From NCBI GenBank assembly GCA_965267435.1, contig OZ253960.1:3720001-3784000 (forward strand): 64,000 nt of DNA, in the 5' to 3' direction. The stretch is from JAWPMT01 sp965267435 (GTDB taxonomy: Bacteria > Bacteroidota > Bacteroidia > Cytophagales > Cyclobacteriaceae). The translations under genes and the position numbers were made by a program. Shown here piece after piece: positions 35,637 to 44,298 of the stretch; the first letter of the stretch is position 1, and each line of letters begins with the position of its first letter. The notes beneath the pieces were generated by a model. It saw only the letters and a list, made by a program, of their open reading frames with translations. It was not told the DNA's origin and made no database searches.

Positions 35637-36518
35637 ATGAGAACTATTTCGTCCCTTGCTTCCCTTCTCTTGCCACTTGCCCTCCTGGCCCAGGGTGGTC
35701 TACTCAAAGAATCGCTCAAGTGTCCCAGCAAGATCCTGGGCCGAGATGTTGAGTACAGCATCTACCTACCTGCAGACTACGAGTTTTCGCAGCGTAGCTA
35801 CCCAGCCCTTTACCTACTGCATGGCTACTCCGACGACGAGACAGGCTGGACACAGTTTGGGGAGGTAAAACAGATCGCCGATCAGCAAGCCGGCAACATC
35901 AACGTCACGCCGATGATCATCGCCATGCCAGACGCGGGCGTCGACTGGTACATGAACTCCCATGACGGCAAGACCCGCTACGAAGACTTCTTTGTCGAGG
36001 AGTTTATCCCCTGGATAGAGTCCAACTTCCGCGTTCGCGCCGAGCGGCAGTTCCGCGCGGTGGCCGGTCTCAGCATGGGAGGTCATGGCACCCTGCTCTT
36101 TAGCTTGAGGCGGCCTGACCTGTTCGCCGCGTCGGCTCCACTGAGTGCGGCCGTATGGACCAGGGAAAGCGTGATCGAGATAGAACAAGAAGGTTGGGAC
36201 GAGTACTTCGGGTTCGTCTATGGTGAGGGGCTGTCCGGTGAAGACCGGCTGACGGACCACCTCCGGGCCAATAATGCACTATTCATTTTGGAGGACGCCA
36301 GCGAGGAGCAACTCGAGCAAATCAAGCGTGTTCGCTTCTACATTGACTGCGGCGATGATGACTTTCTCATCGAAGGTAACATGGACCTCCACGCCATGAT
36401 GAGAAAGCTGGAAATCGACCATGAGTTCCGAGTCCGCGATGGTGCTCACAACTGGACTTATTGGCGCACGGCACTCCCAACGGTACTGGAGTTCGTGTCT
36501 GAAAGCTTCCACAGGTAG
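35637..36518 (+). CDS. Secreted esterase (esterase D / feruloyl-esterase-like)
   Basis: A 293-residue protein with a signal peptide (SSLASLLLPLALLAQGG) and the esterase fold: YSIYLPADY, YLLHGYSDDETGW, serine nucleophile in AGLSMGGHG, acid in CGDDDFL and histidine in DGAHNWTYW. This pattern fits the putative-esterase family that includes S-formylglutathione hydrolase, feruloyl and acetyl-xylan esterases. Export suggests polymer or lipid ester cleavage. No carbohydrate cluster is nearby. Confidence 0.88.
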   Translation: MRTISSLASLLLPLALLAQGGLLKESLKCPSKILGRDVEYSIYLPADYEFSQRSYPALYLLHGYSDDETGWTQFGEVKQIADQQAGNINVTPMIIAMPDAGVDWYMNSHDGKTRYEDFFVEEFIPWIESNFRVRAERQFRAVAGLSMGGHGTLLFSLRRPDLFAASAPLSAAVWTRESVIEIEQEGWDEYFGFVYGEGLSGEDRLTDHLRANNALFILEDASEEQLEQIKRVRFYIDCGDDDFLIEGNMDLHAMMRKLEIDHEFRVRDGAHNWTYWRTALPTVLEFVSESFHR

Positions 36519-36746
36519 CAAAGAATGAGAATTTGCACTAAACCGTTATACAGGAATTACGGTTTTAGATGGAATTTATCTTGGATATATCCAAAAAATC
36601 CAAGTTTTAGAAGTGTGGATTTTGCCTTGCTTGTGTCCTTCCGGCGAGGAATTGGCGTTTTGGTTCTCGCATCACGCGGAGATGGTCATTTCGGGAGGCT
36701 CTGGGTAGAGGCGCAGCTAACTTGCTGATTCCTACGTTTTTACCCA
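36519..36746. other. Intergenic region with dyads
   Basis: No gene seen. AAACCGT/ACGGTTT (36540-36565) forms a 7-bp stem after the esterase stop but lacks a T-tract. TTGGATATATCCAA (36581-36594) is a perfect 14-bp palindrome, operator-like. The rest shows nothing I can name. Confidence 0.45.
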
Positions 36747-36747
36747 T

Positions 36748-36778
36748 AAAAAAACCCTGAAGCGTTTTGGCTCCAGGG
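36748..36778 (-). terminator. Terminator of the 66-residue minus-strand gene
   Basis: On the minus strand CCCTGGAGC pairs with GCTTCAGGG around CAAAAC, followed by seven T. It lies about 50 bases after the stop at 36829 and supports that gene being real. Confidence 0.85.
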
Positions 36779-36828
36779 CATACAACCAGCATAGACAAAT
36801 TCTGCGTGCGCAGAAATCTTAATGCAAT

Positions 36829-37029
36829 TTACATGGTAATTACGATTTTCTCACCATTTAATTGCCTAATAATTTTATCGCCAAGTTTTGCCACAGTTGG
36901 ATCTAACTCATATAGTATTTCCAATTCCGTCGTTTTTCTGGTGCGTTCACATTCGATCACGTAGTCTGAATACGACCCTAATTTATGGCGATTATCTTCG
37001 GGGTTAAACCAGATAAGTAATCTTGACAT
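36829..37029 (-). CDS. Small protein of unknown function (66 residues)
   Basis: A 66-residue soluble protein starting MSRLLIWFNPEDNRHKLGSY, with no hydrophobic segment. The opening LLIWFNPE resembles a group of very short Bacteroidota proteins with an 'I-Y/W-x-N-P' start that I know only as hypothetical. A strong terminator of its own supports it as a gene. Function unknown. Confidence 0.65.
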   Translation of the reverse strand: MSRLLIWFNPEDNRHKLGSYSDYVIECERTRKTTELEILYELDPTVAKLGDKIIRQLNGEKIVITM

Positions 37030-37206
37030 GAGGTTTAGGTTGTTGAGTTTTTTTGTTAAATCACACCTTCAAAAGAGGGATCAATCCCATCGATTTTTGA
37101 TGGTGCGAGTGCTGCAAGTAACATCAAATACACCGGGATGGCATTAGATCCGGAGTTCATTTTTTACCCATGTTTTCAACAGAATTATCCAGTGAATCCT
37201 AAGCAA

Positions 37207-37371
37207 ATGAAGCGCCTTGGCGTGGCTCTCGGCATCCTTTTACTTATCATGGGGAGTATGCGCCTGTGGATAACCTACAAAGCCGGCAATCCCAACTGGT
37301 ACCTGCTCGTCATGATCTGTGGCATGGCACTACTGCTACTCTATACTTTGACGGGAAGTAGGAAAAGTTGA
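37207..37371 (+). CDS. Small two-helix membrane protein
   Basis: A 54-residue product from the ATG at 37207: two hydrophobic helices (LGVALGILLLIMGSMRLWI and WYLLVMICGMALLLLYTL) joined by YKAGNPN. An upstream in-frame ATG at 37138 would add 23 residues of poor quality and is not preferred. A dyad CCATC/GATGG (near 37087-37103) lies upstream. Small membrane proteins of this kind are common here; no function known. Confidence 0.6.
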   Translation: MKRLGVALGILLLIMGSMRLWITYKAGNPNWYLLVMICGMALLLLYTLTGSRKS

Positions 37372-37678
37372 GTGGTTGAGAAGTTGAATAGTTGAGAAGT
37401 TTCCTCGCCGTCTTTGCGAGAAGCGATAGCGACGCGGCAATCTTCGACGGCGGAAGAGTGTTTGGGTGGTTAAGTTTTTAGGTGTTTGGGTTTTTGGGTT
37501 GATAGGTTCTCTGCATGGTTAGGATCCGCACTGGTAGACGCACAGACCTGCCGCACAATGCCGCCTCGCGCATTCGCGAGCTGTCGGCCCCGCAAACAGC
37601 CCTCATGCTTGCCTTATCTCGCGATTATGCTTCCGGCCGAGACCCTGAGTACTCCATAGTGTGTCGGTACTATCCTGG
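37372..37678. other. Intergenic region, low-complexity start
   Basis: Begins with imperfect repeats of GTTGAG-AAGTTGAA and G/T-rich runs (GGTGTTTGGGTTTTTGGG near 37480). No coding pattern could be supported. Confidence 0.4.
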
Positions 37679-37828
37679 CGTCATTCCTGTGAGCATATGG
37701 GGCCCGCCAAAAAAAGAAGGCACTGAATGCGATACAGGAATCTGGCAGGATGCCATGTCGATTCAGATTCCTGCATCACACCAGTCCACCAATAGAAATC
37801 ATATCCCACCAAGTTCGCAGGAATGACG
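37679..37828. repeat. 150-bp element with 11-bp terminal inverted repeats
   Basis: CGTCATTCCTG (37679-37689) and CAGGAATGACG (37818-37828) are perfect inverted copies. Inside, CAGGAATCTG (37735-37744) and CAGATTCCTG (37764-37773) form a second perfect pair. The nested layout resembles extragenic palindromic or MITE-like repeats; no flanking target duplication was verified. Confidence 0.65.
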
Positions 37829-37863
37829 AATTGACTTGATATGGCTAGCGAAATAATCGCTGT

Positions 37864-37879
37864 CCGGTGTCCTCACCGG
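37864..37879. repeat. Hairpin CCGGTG-TCCT-CACCGG
   Basis: A perfect 6-bp stem with a 4-base loop, inside the same repeat-rich stretch; a GTCC/GGAC pair lies just outside it. Confidence 0.55.
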
Positions 37880-37972
37880 CCAGGACAATCGTGCCATGCA
37901 AATTTCCCCCTCTTAGAGGGGGCTAGGGGGAGGAAGCGGCAGACCCGCCAGCGCCGGTCTAGCCGCAAGGCC

Positions 37973-38038
37973 CGCCCTGAAGTAAGCGAATGCCAAGTGC
38001 CAAAGAGATACCAATTCACAATTCGCTACTTCAGGGCG
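37973..38038. repeat. 66-bp near-perfect inverted repeat upstream of the recR end
   Basis: CGCCCTGAAGTAAGCGAAT and ATTCGCTACTTCAGGGCG pair over 18 positions with a single one-base bulge, around a 29-base centre. It sits between the 150-bp element and recR and is consistent with a mobile or exported-structure repeat. Confidence 0.65.
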
Positions 38039-38112
38039 TGCGCGATGGGGCGTCCCACCATAACCGAGCTTTAGGCGACATGCGCCTAACCAAGAAACAA
38101 TTGAGGAATCAG

Positions 38113-38718
38113 CTATTCCGAAAACAGCGTGCGCGCCGCTATACTCTTGCCCAGGGTTAGCTCATCGGCATACTCGAGCTCGCCCCCGATTGGAATGCCT
38201 CGCGCGATGGTCGTGATCTTCACGTCAAAGTCCTGCAGCTGCTTGGTGATGTAGAAAGAGGTCGTATCACCCTCCATGGTGCTGCTGAGGGCTAGGATGA
38301 TCTCCCGCACCTCCGTAGGAGGCGTAAGACGCTTGACGAGCGTTTCGATGTGAATGTCCTCAGGGCCAATGCCATCGACGGGGGAAATCCGGCCACCCAA
38401 TACGTGAAACATGCCGTTGTACTGGCCCGTGGCGCGAACAGCCAGCACATCAGGCGTATCCTCGACCACACAGATCACGGAGGTATCAGTAGACATGCCC
38501 TGGCAGGTACACTCAGAAGTGTCGGCAATGATGTGACAGGTGCTGCAATAAGTCACCTGACGCCGGAGGTCTGAAAGGGCGGCAGAAAGATTGTCGGTAA
38601 AATCCTCGGGTTGCTTAAGAAGGAAGAGCACCAATCGAAGTGCGGTCTTGCGACCAATGCCTGGCAGTTTCGCTATTTCTTCGACGGCCTGGCCTACAAG
38701 CTTGGAGGGATAGTCCAT
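38113..38718 (-). CDS. recR: Recombination protein RecR
   Basis: RecR works with RecO (and RecF) to load RecA at gaps. The 201-residue product has the N-terminal HhH (IAKLPGIGRKTALRLVLFLL), a four-cysteine zinc motif (CSTCHIIADTSECTC) and a Toprim domain (ICVVEDTPDVLAVRATGQYNGMFHVLGG). Complete and normal in length. Its start shares one base with the clpS stop. Confidence 0.96.
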   Translation of the reverse strand: MDYPSKLVGQAVEEIAKLPGIGRKTALRLVLFLLKQPEDFTDNLSAALSDLRRQVTYCSTCHIIADTSECTCQGMSTDTSVICVVEDTPDVLAVRATGQYNGMFHVLGGRISPVDGIGPEDIHIETLVKRLTPPTEVREIILALSSTMEGDTTSFYITKQLQDFDVKITTIARGIPIGGELEYADELTLGKSIAARTLFSE

Positions 38719-38999
38719 CAGATGATGGTCGCCTTGATGCCCGCATCACAGACACCTTCGCGCATAGGCTTGAGCTCTTTGTAAGTGCCTTTTTTGACCG
38801 TGCACTTGCCCTTGAAATGGATGATATAGGTACACTGCTCAGCTTGCTGGGGGTCATGCCTACAAATCTTGATCAAGGTAGCGATCACATGCTCGAAGGT
38901 ATTGAAGTCGTCATTGAAGACGACAAGGTCCCGGAGATCCTCATCATCGACAACTTCCTCTACCGCTACCTCCTCCTCTATCTGAAATTCGAATCGCAT
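38718..38999 (-). CDS. clpS: ATP-dependent Clp protease adaptor ClpS
   Basis: ClpS binds N-degron substrates and hands them to ClpAP. The 93-residue product has VVFNDDFNTFEHVIATLIKICRH and the conserved QCTYIIHFKGKCTVKKGTYKELKPM, matching Bacteroidota ClpS (H/M/D pocket residues in this region). A slightly earlier ATG at 39008 is in frame, but the predicted promoter's start site falls at about 39010, so the ATG at 38999 is preferred. Upstream partner of recR in a two-gene unit. Confidence 0.9.
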   Translation of the reverse strand: MRFEFQIEEEVAVEEVVDDEDLRDLVVFNDDFNTFEHVIATLIKICRHDPQQAEQCTYIIHFKGKCTVKKGTYKELKPMREGVCDAGIKATII

Positions 39000-39016
39000 A
39001 AAATCCAAGATTTATA

Positions 39017-39024
39017 CAAAGTTA
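39017..39024 (-). promoter_or_regulatory. -7 element (TAACTTTG) of clpS-recR
   Basis: A perfect TAnnTTTG on the minus strand. It implies a start near 39010, leaving a leader of about 10 bases before the chosen ATG or none before the alternative one. No good -33 TTTG. Confidence 0.6.
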
Positions 39025-39063
39025 CTGGTTCTAATTATTTTCGGGCTACTTAATGGAGAAACT

Positions 39064-40500
39064 ATGAGTACCTCGCTGGTCGCAATCGTTGTCATCTGCT
39101 ATTTTCTGCTGCTGATCGTCATCTCCTGGGTGACGTCTCGCAAAGCGACCGCCGAGACATTTTATACCGGCAACAGGCAGTCTCCATGGTACCTGGTGGC
39201 GTTCGGAATGATCGGTGCGTCCCTGTCGGGAGTGACGTTCATCTCGGTGCCCGGAGAGGTGCAGAACTCCAATTTTTACTACTTCCAGGTGGTCATAGGG
39301 TACCTGGCCGGGTATGCGGTGATCGCGCTGGTGCTGATGCCCATCTACTACCGGCTCAAGCTCATCTCCATCTATCAATACCTCGAAGACCGGTTTGGCT
39401 TCTGGTCCTACAAGATGGGGGCACTCTTCTTCCTCGTCAGCCGCGTGGCGGGCGCCTCCTTCCGATTGTTTCTCGTCGCGTGGGTCCTGCAGGACGCTTT
39501 CTTCGCGGAGTTTAACCTGCCTTTTGCCGTATCGGTGGCTTGTGCCATCTTTCTGATTTGGATCTACACGCTGAAGGGCGGCATCAAGACGATCGTGTGG
39601 ACAGACACCTTGCAGACCCTGTTTATGATCCTATCGGTGATCACCAGCATCTACCTCATCAAAGAGAGTCTGGGTTGGTCGTGGGGCGACCTCATGAGCC
39701 AGGTAGGCAGCGATACACGTAGTCGTGTATTTGACTGGAGTGGCTCCTCGACGAATTTCTTCCGACAGTTTATCTCCGGAGCCTTCATCGCGATCGTTAT
39801 GACCGGTCTGGACCAGGACATGATGCAGAAGAATCTTACCTGCCGGACACTGAAGGACGCGCAGAAGAATGTCTTCTGGTTTAGCATCACGCTCGTATTT
39901 GTCAACCTGATGTTCCTGACACTTGGAGTGCTGCTGTTCCAGTTTGCCGAACTGAATGCCATTCAGCTACCAGAGAGAACTGATCGGGTCTTTCAAAACA
40001 TCGCCATAGATCACTTCTCGCTATGGGGAGGTGTGCTGTTTCTACTCGGTATCACAGCGGCCGCGTATTCGAGTGCAGACTCGGCGCTCACGGCGTTGAC
40101 GACGTCCTTCTGTGTGGACTTCCTCGGATTCAAGCCGGAGAACTTTGGGCAAAAAGCCAGAGTCCGCATATTGGTCCACTTTGGCTTCTCCACCTTGCTG
40201 TTCCTCGTAGTCCTGGTATTTGACGCGATCAACAATGAGAGCGTGATCAACTCAGTCCTGCGCGTGGCGGGCTACACCTACGGGCCATTGTTGGGGCTGT
40301 TCTCATTCGGGATTTTCACGAAGTGGCAGATCAGGGATAAGTACGTGCCCATCGTGTGCTTGGCGTCTCCTGTACTGAGCTATTTGCTCGCTGTCACATT
40401 TCCACAGATCGGTTTCGAGATACTGCTGTACAATGGGCTCTTCACATTCATAGGACTGGTACTACTGAGGACAGGGCAGAATGCACCCGCGGAATCATAA
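39064..40500 (+). CDS. Sodium:solute symporter family protein
   Basis: A 478-residue integral membrane protein of the SSS family with 13 predicted helices. It starts with a helix (LVAIVVICYFLLLIVISWV), then ATAETFYTGNRQSPWYLVAFGMIGASLSGVTFISVPGEV, the usual first-helices signature, and later AAAYSSADSALTALTTSF, the sodium-binding region. Substrate cannot be assigned. The 3' end overlaps the next convergent gene by 6 bases. Confidence 0.9.
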   Translation: MSTSLVAIVVICYFLLLIVISWVTSRKATAETFYTGNRQSPWYLVAFGMIGASLSGVTFISVPGEVQNSNFYYFQVVIGYLAGYAVIALVLMPIYYRLKLISIYQYLEDRFGFWSYKMGALFFLVSRVAGASFRLFLVAWVLQDAFFAEFNLPFAVSVACAIFLIWIYTLKGGIKTIVWTDTLQTLFMILSVITSIYLIKESLGWSWGDLMSQVGSDTRSRVFDWSGSSTNFFRQFISGAFIAIVMTGLDQDMMQKNLTCRTLKDAQKNVFWFSITLVFVNLMFLTLGVLLFQFAELNAIQLPERTDRVFQNIAIDHFSLWGGVLFLLGITAAAYSSADSALTALTTSFCVDFLGFKPENFGQKARVRILVHFGFSTLLFLVVLVFDAINNESVINSVLRVAGYTYGPLLGLFSFGIFTKWQIRDKYVPIVCLASPVLSYLLAVTFPQIGFEILLYNGLFTFIGLVLLRTGQNAPAES

Positions 40501-40833
40501 CTCCAGCTCCTTCATTGGCTCCCAAAGCACCTCTTTGAAGTGCTGTACCTGATCTTCTTTGACGACGATGCCCTCCGCCTCCAGGCGCCTCTGCATCTCA
40601 TCCGGCACACCAAAAAACGCCTTACCTGTCAGCAAACCCTGGCGGTTCACTACCCTGTGCGCAGGAATGCCTTCTCCTTTTGGTGTTTGATTCATGGCCC
40701 AGCCCACCATGCGAGCTGAGGACTTGAGGCCCAAATAAGCGGCGATAGCGCCGTACGTCGTCACACGTCCATGAGGCACCAGCTTCACGACCTCATAGAC
40801 ATCCTGAAAAAATGTGCTTGGTAGATTTCCCAT
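40495..40833 (-). CDS. Alkyltransferase-like protein (MGMT family, no active cysteine)
   Basis: A 112-residue protein of the MGMT C-terminal domain: VPHGRVTTYGAIAAYLGLKSSARMVGWAMNQ and GIPAHRVVNRQGLL. The active-site PCHR is here PAHR, so cysteine is replaced by alanine and it cannot transfer alkyl groups. This is the ATL group, which binds O6-alkylguanine and directs it to nucleotide excision repair. The ATG at 40833 is chosen; an upstream in-frame extension has no homologous features. Confidence 0.88.
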   Translation of the reverse strand: MGNLPSTFFQDVYEVVKLVPHGRVTTYGAIAAYLGLKSSARMVGWAMNQTPKGEGIPAHRVVNRQGLLTGKAFFGVPDEMQRRLEAEGIVVKEDQVQHFKEVLWEPMKELEL

Positions 40834-40980
40834 TGGAACATGAAAAGTAATGAACATAAGGAAAAGTGCGAACCCTAAGTACTCGAGACACGTCTTCACA
40901 CTAGGTCGCTAAGTTTCATCGTTTATTCGCTACTTTTATCGACCGAAAAACACAGGTAGCGACAGTAGCATCGAAGGGTC

Positions 40981-41691
40981 ATGACTCAAATCATCGAAAC
41001 AAAAGACATCGCGAGAAGATATGTAATGGGCAGTGAGACCATCCACGCCCTCAAGTCTATCTCTATCAATATCAAGAAAGGCGAATATGTGGCTTTTATG
41101 GGTCCTTCGGGGTCCGGGAAGTCGACACTGATGAACATCATCGGATGCCTGGACACACCATCCTCGGGCACCTATATTCTCAATGGCAATGATGTCAGCG
41201 ACCTGTCTGAAAATGAATTGGCCGAGATCCGTAACCGCGAGATTGGCTTTGTATTCCAAACCTTCAACCTGCTACCCCGGGCTACCTCTCTCGACAATGT
41301 GGCGCTGCCCCTGATCTATGCGGGATACGGCAAGGCCGAGCGAGAAGAGAAAGCTATGGGCGCCCTGGCAGGTGTAGGCCTCGATGACCGGGCGCAACAC
41401 AAGCCCAACGAACTGTCAGGTGGGCAGCGACAAAGAGTCGCCATCGCTCGGGCGCTGGTGAATGATCCGAGTATCATCCTCGCCGATGAACCCACGGGAA
41501 ACCTCGACTCCAAGACCTCTTACAGCATCATGGACCTATTCCAGGAACTGCACGACCGAGGCAATACGATCATCATGGTGACGCACGAGGAGGACATCGC
41601 CGCGTACGCCCATCGGATCATTCGGCTCAGGGACGGTATGGTCGAATCTGACGAGAAGAACAAACAGGTAAGAGCACCGGAACCTGTCTGA
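40981..41691 (+). CDS. ABC transporter ATPase (MacB/LolD type)
   Basis: A 236-residue ATPase with Walker A GPSGSGKST (41-49), signature LSGGQRQRVAIARAL, Walker B IILADEPTGNLD and the H loop in MVTHEEDIAAYAHR. The LolD/MacB class partners FtsX-like permeases such as those at 3.3, 45 and 55 kb. It overlaps the next gene by one base. TACTTTTA at 40931-40938 upstream is a degenerate -7. Confidence 0.94.
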   Translation: MTQIIETKDIARRYVMGSETIHALKSISINIKKGEYVAFMGPSGSGKSTLMNIIGCLDTPSSGTYILNGNDVSDLSENELAEIRNREIGFVFQTFNLLPRATSLDNVALPLIYAGYGKAEREEKAMGALAGVGLDDRAQHKPNELSGGQRQRVAIARALVNDPSIILADEPTGNLDSKTSYSIMDLFQELHDRGNTIIMVTHEEDIAAYAHRIIRLRDGMVESDEKNKQVRAPEPV

Positions 41692-42245
41692 TGGGCTGGA
41701 AGATCTATACGAAGACGGGTGACAAGGGCAACACCTCCTTGCTCGGCGGCAAAAAAGTGGCCAAGTCCGATAGCAAGATTGAGGCCTATGGCACTGTCGA
41801 CGAACTCAATGCCTTTCTGGGACACCTTCGCGATCAAAAGGAAGTGGAGCCACGGATTGGCAATCAATTCTATTGGGTGCAGGAGCATCTCTTCTCCATT
41901 GGCTCCCTGCTGGCTGCAGACAAGGACTTCGATGGTTCCTCATTGCCCTCTATTGGCGCTCAAGAGGTCAAACAGCTGGAGGCCTGGATCGACAAGTACG
42001 ACGAAGAGTTGCCACAACTGAAAAATTTCATATTGCCAGGGGGCCATCCGGTCGTCTCATTGTGCCACATTTGCAGAACGGTATGCCGCCGCGCCGAAAG
42101 ATCCGTCGAGAAGTTGGCGCAGGTAGAGGATCTGGGAGAAAGTATTCTTCCTTTTCTCAATCGGCTGTCCGATTATTTCTTTATAATGTCGCGAAAGCTG
42201 GCCAAGGACCTGGGAGTACCGGAAACTCCATGGGTGCCCAATTAA
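41691..42245 (+). CDS. Cob(I)alamin adenosyltransferase, PduO type
   Basis: A 184-residue enzyme that adds the adenosyl group to cob(I)alamin. It has the family N terminus KIYTKTGDKGNTSLLGGKKVAKSD, the motif VDELNAFLGHLR and the C-terminal CRRAERSV and NRLSDYFFIMSRK. Complete. Coupled to the ATPase upstream and 13 bases before ilvE; there is no functional reason seen for the grouping. Confidence 0.95.
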   Translation: MGWKIYTKTGDKGNTSLLGGKKVAKSDSKIEAYGTVDELNAFLGHLRDQKEVEPRIGNQFYWVQEHLFSIGSLLAADKDFDGSSLPSIGAQEVKQLEAWIDKYDEELPQLKNFILPGGHPVVSLCHICRTVCRRAERSVEKLAQVEDLGESILPFLNRLSDYFFIMSRKLAKDLGVPETPWVPN

Positions 42246-42258
42246 TTACGACGCTGCT

Positions 42259-43323
42259 ATGATCGATACCATTACAATCAACACGCAAAGAACCACACAG
42301 TCCAAACTGCCGGACGTTGATCTGGACAATCCTGTTTTTGGCAAGGTCTACAGTGACCACATGTTCATCGCCGACTACTACGACGGCGAGTGGAAAGATC
42401 ACCGGATCGTGCCCTACGGCGACCTGAAGCTGAGTCCGGCGAATACGACATTGCACTATGCCTCGACCATCTTCGAGGGCCTAAAAGCTTACCGGAGCGA
42501 CTCCGGAGAAGTGCTTGTCTTTCGACCTCAGGACAACGCAAAGCGTATGGTGAAGAGCGCCGTACGCATGTGCATGCCGCCGGTACCTGAGGAGCTGTTC
42601 ATGCATTCGATGACGGAACTGCTCAAACTGGACGAAGCCTGGGTACCCGGCGCAGCTGGCACCTCCCTCTACATCCGGCCATTCCAAATGGCGATGGATC
42701 CCTACATCGGTATCCGACCGTCAGACACCTATACATTCATGATCATCACCGGTCCTGTGGGTGCTTACTACTCCGAGCCTGTGAAGGTGAAGATAGAAAC
42801 GCATTATACCCGCGCAGCAGCTGGTGGTGTAGGTTTCGCCAAGACTGGCGGCAACTACGCGGCGGCGTTGTATCCTGCCAAACTGGCGCAGGAGCAGGGC
42901 TATCATCAGCTCATATGGACTGACGCGAAGAACCATGAATACCTGGAAGAGTCCGGCACGATGAACCTGATGTTCGTCATCAACGATACGCTCGTCACAC
43001 CGCCGGCGGGGGATACGATCCTACACGGTATCACGCGCGACAGCATCCTCCAGTTGGCCCGAGACAAGGGTATGAACGTCGATGTGCGCCCGATCAAGGT
43101 AACCGAGATTATCGACGCGATCGAAAACGGAACCTTGCAAGAGGCATTCGGTGCCGGTACTGCCGCCACCATCGCACAGATCAAAGCCATCGGTCACGAA
43201 GGCAAGGACTACGACCTGCCCCCAGTAGAGGGAAGACAGCACTCGCTGGGATTCCTCCAGGAGCTGAGCGACATCAAAGAAGGCAAGAAGCCGGACCCTC
43301 ACGGTTGGGTGTACAAGGTCTGA
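42259..43323 (+). CDS. ilvE: Branched-chain amino acid aminotransferase
   Basis: A PLP enzyme of fold type IV that makes valine, leucine and isoleucine from their keto acids. The 354-residue product has TTLHYASTIFEGLKAYR, RPFQMAMDPYIGI, the PLP-lysine segment FAKTGGNYAAALYPAK, and EESGTMNLMFVIND. Length and motifs fit the long bacterial/eukaryotic type. Confidence 0.94.
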   Translation: MIDTITINTQRTTQSKLPDVDLDNPVFGKVYSDHMFIADYYDGEWKDHRIVPYGDLKLSPANTTLHYASTIFEGLKAYRSDSGEVLVFRPQDNAKRMVKSAVRMCMPPVPEELFMHSMTELLKLDEAWVPGAAGTSLYIRPFQMAMDPYIGIRPSDTYTFMIITGPVGAYYSEPVKVKIETHYTRAAAGGVGFAKTGGNYAAALYPAKLAQEQGYHQLIWTDAKNHEYLEESGTMNLMFVINDTLVTPPAGDTILHGITRDSILQLARDKGMNVDVRPIKVTEIIDAIENGTLQEAFGAGTAATIAQIKAIGHEGKDYDLPPVEGRQHSLGFLQELSDIKEGKKPDPHGWVYKV

Positions 43324-43432
43324 GACGTCTCCATCGAGGGATAGCCATTTGTGTTGTGGGAACTGGAATTTCTGCCACCGGAGGTAGGAATTTACATCTG
43401 CAGATATATTTTGCAGGTAAATTCTCAAACCA

Positions 43433-43813
43433 ATGGAACCCCATATTGTCGTAGAGCTCATCCTCATCATCTTCGCGGTCTCCTATGTCGTGCTGGAAGT
43501 CATTCTCAATCTCAATGACCTCGACAACGACACCTCCAACATTCTAATACTGCAATGGTCCCGTGGCAAGGCGTTTTTCCTGCCATTCGCCCTAGGGGCC
43601 GTCGGAGGGCACTTGTTTCTCGGGACGAAGCTGGAGTTCTTCTATATGAACTACATCATCCCGGTGATCGTGCTTTTTAGCGTCTGCCTACTTATGCTCC
43701 TCATTGGCCACTTTGTGCCCTTCAAGAAGTCCAATACCTTTCTCATTTCGCTGCTGTTGCTGGGCTTCCTCTACGGCCATTTCATCTGGTCCATGAACAT
43801 TGAAATTTCCTAG
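43433..43813 (+). CDS. Four-helix membrane protein, first of a pair
   Basis: A 126-residue protein with four hydrophobic segments (about 6-24, 42-58, 68-90 and 98-115). The first loop has ILNLNDLDNDTSN. TATATTTTGC lies about 30 bases upstream. I do not recognise it. Paired with the next gene at a 5-base gap. Confidence 0.7.
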   Translation: MEPHIVVELILIIFAVSYVVLEVILNLNDLDNDTSNILILQWSRGKAFFLPFALGAVGGHLFLGTKLEFFYMNYIIPVIVLFSVCLLMLLIGHFVPFKKSNTFLISLLLLGFLYGHFIWSMNIEIS

Positions 43814-43818
43814 CCGTC

Positions 43819-44193
43819 ATGCAGAAAAGACTTAAGATCATCAAAATCATCATCATCGTCGCTTTGGGGGCGATGATCGTTATAGACCTCATTCTCGTAG
43901 TCAGCAAAGATTACCCCACCTTCAGCCAGATATTTCTGAAGCATCGCACAGAGTTGATTTGGTTCAACTTCCTCTACGGAGGACTGATGACCAAGATATT
44001 CTTTAACCGAAAGGTGAAGGAGAAACACTGGGAGTTCACCGGCTTCTTGTCGTTCATGGTCATCGTTGTCATGCTCTTCGTCCTAGGGCAAAACATGGAG
44101 ATCCATATGGACACTCCCTACCAGATCATGTTCCTCATTTGTGGTGCGATCCTCGCCTATCGGGTCTGGCCCCAGTATTCACCGACAGCCTGA
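43819..44193 (+). CDS. Four-helix membrane protein, second of the pair
   Basis: A 124-residue protein with four hydrophobic segments and a polar loop (FNRKVKEKHWEFTG). It is similar in size and helix layout to its neighbour, so they may be distant paralogues or subunits of one complex. Function unknown. Confidence 0.7.
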   Translation: MQKRLKIIKIIIIVALGAMIVIDLILVVSKDYPTFSQIFLKHRTELIWFNFLYGGLMTKIFFNRKVKEKHWEFTGFLSFMVIVVMLFVLGQNMEIHMDTPYQIMFLICGAILAYRVWPQYSPTA

Positions 44194-44298
44194 CCTTCAA
44201 GTTGGTCGTGGCAATGGTCCCAATATTTGTTAAGGCACGCGTTAAAATAAGTTAGGGGTTCCTCCACCGGGCTTCTAAGTCGTACCTTAGGAGTCGCC

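Noticed and set aside
37138..37206. Longer start for the two-helix protein
   Set aside because: The added 23 residues have no homology-like pattern and the ATG at 37207 gives a normal membrane start.
37515..38074. Two frames of 103 and 77 codons in the repeat-rich gap
   Set aside because: Both are made of inverted-repeat sequence and have no coding pattern; treated as non-coding.
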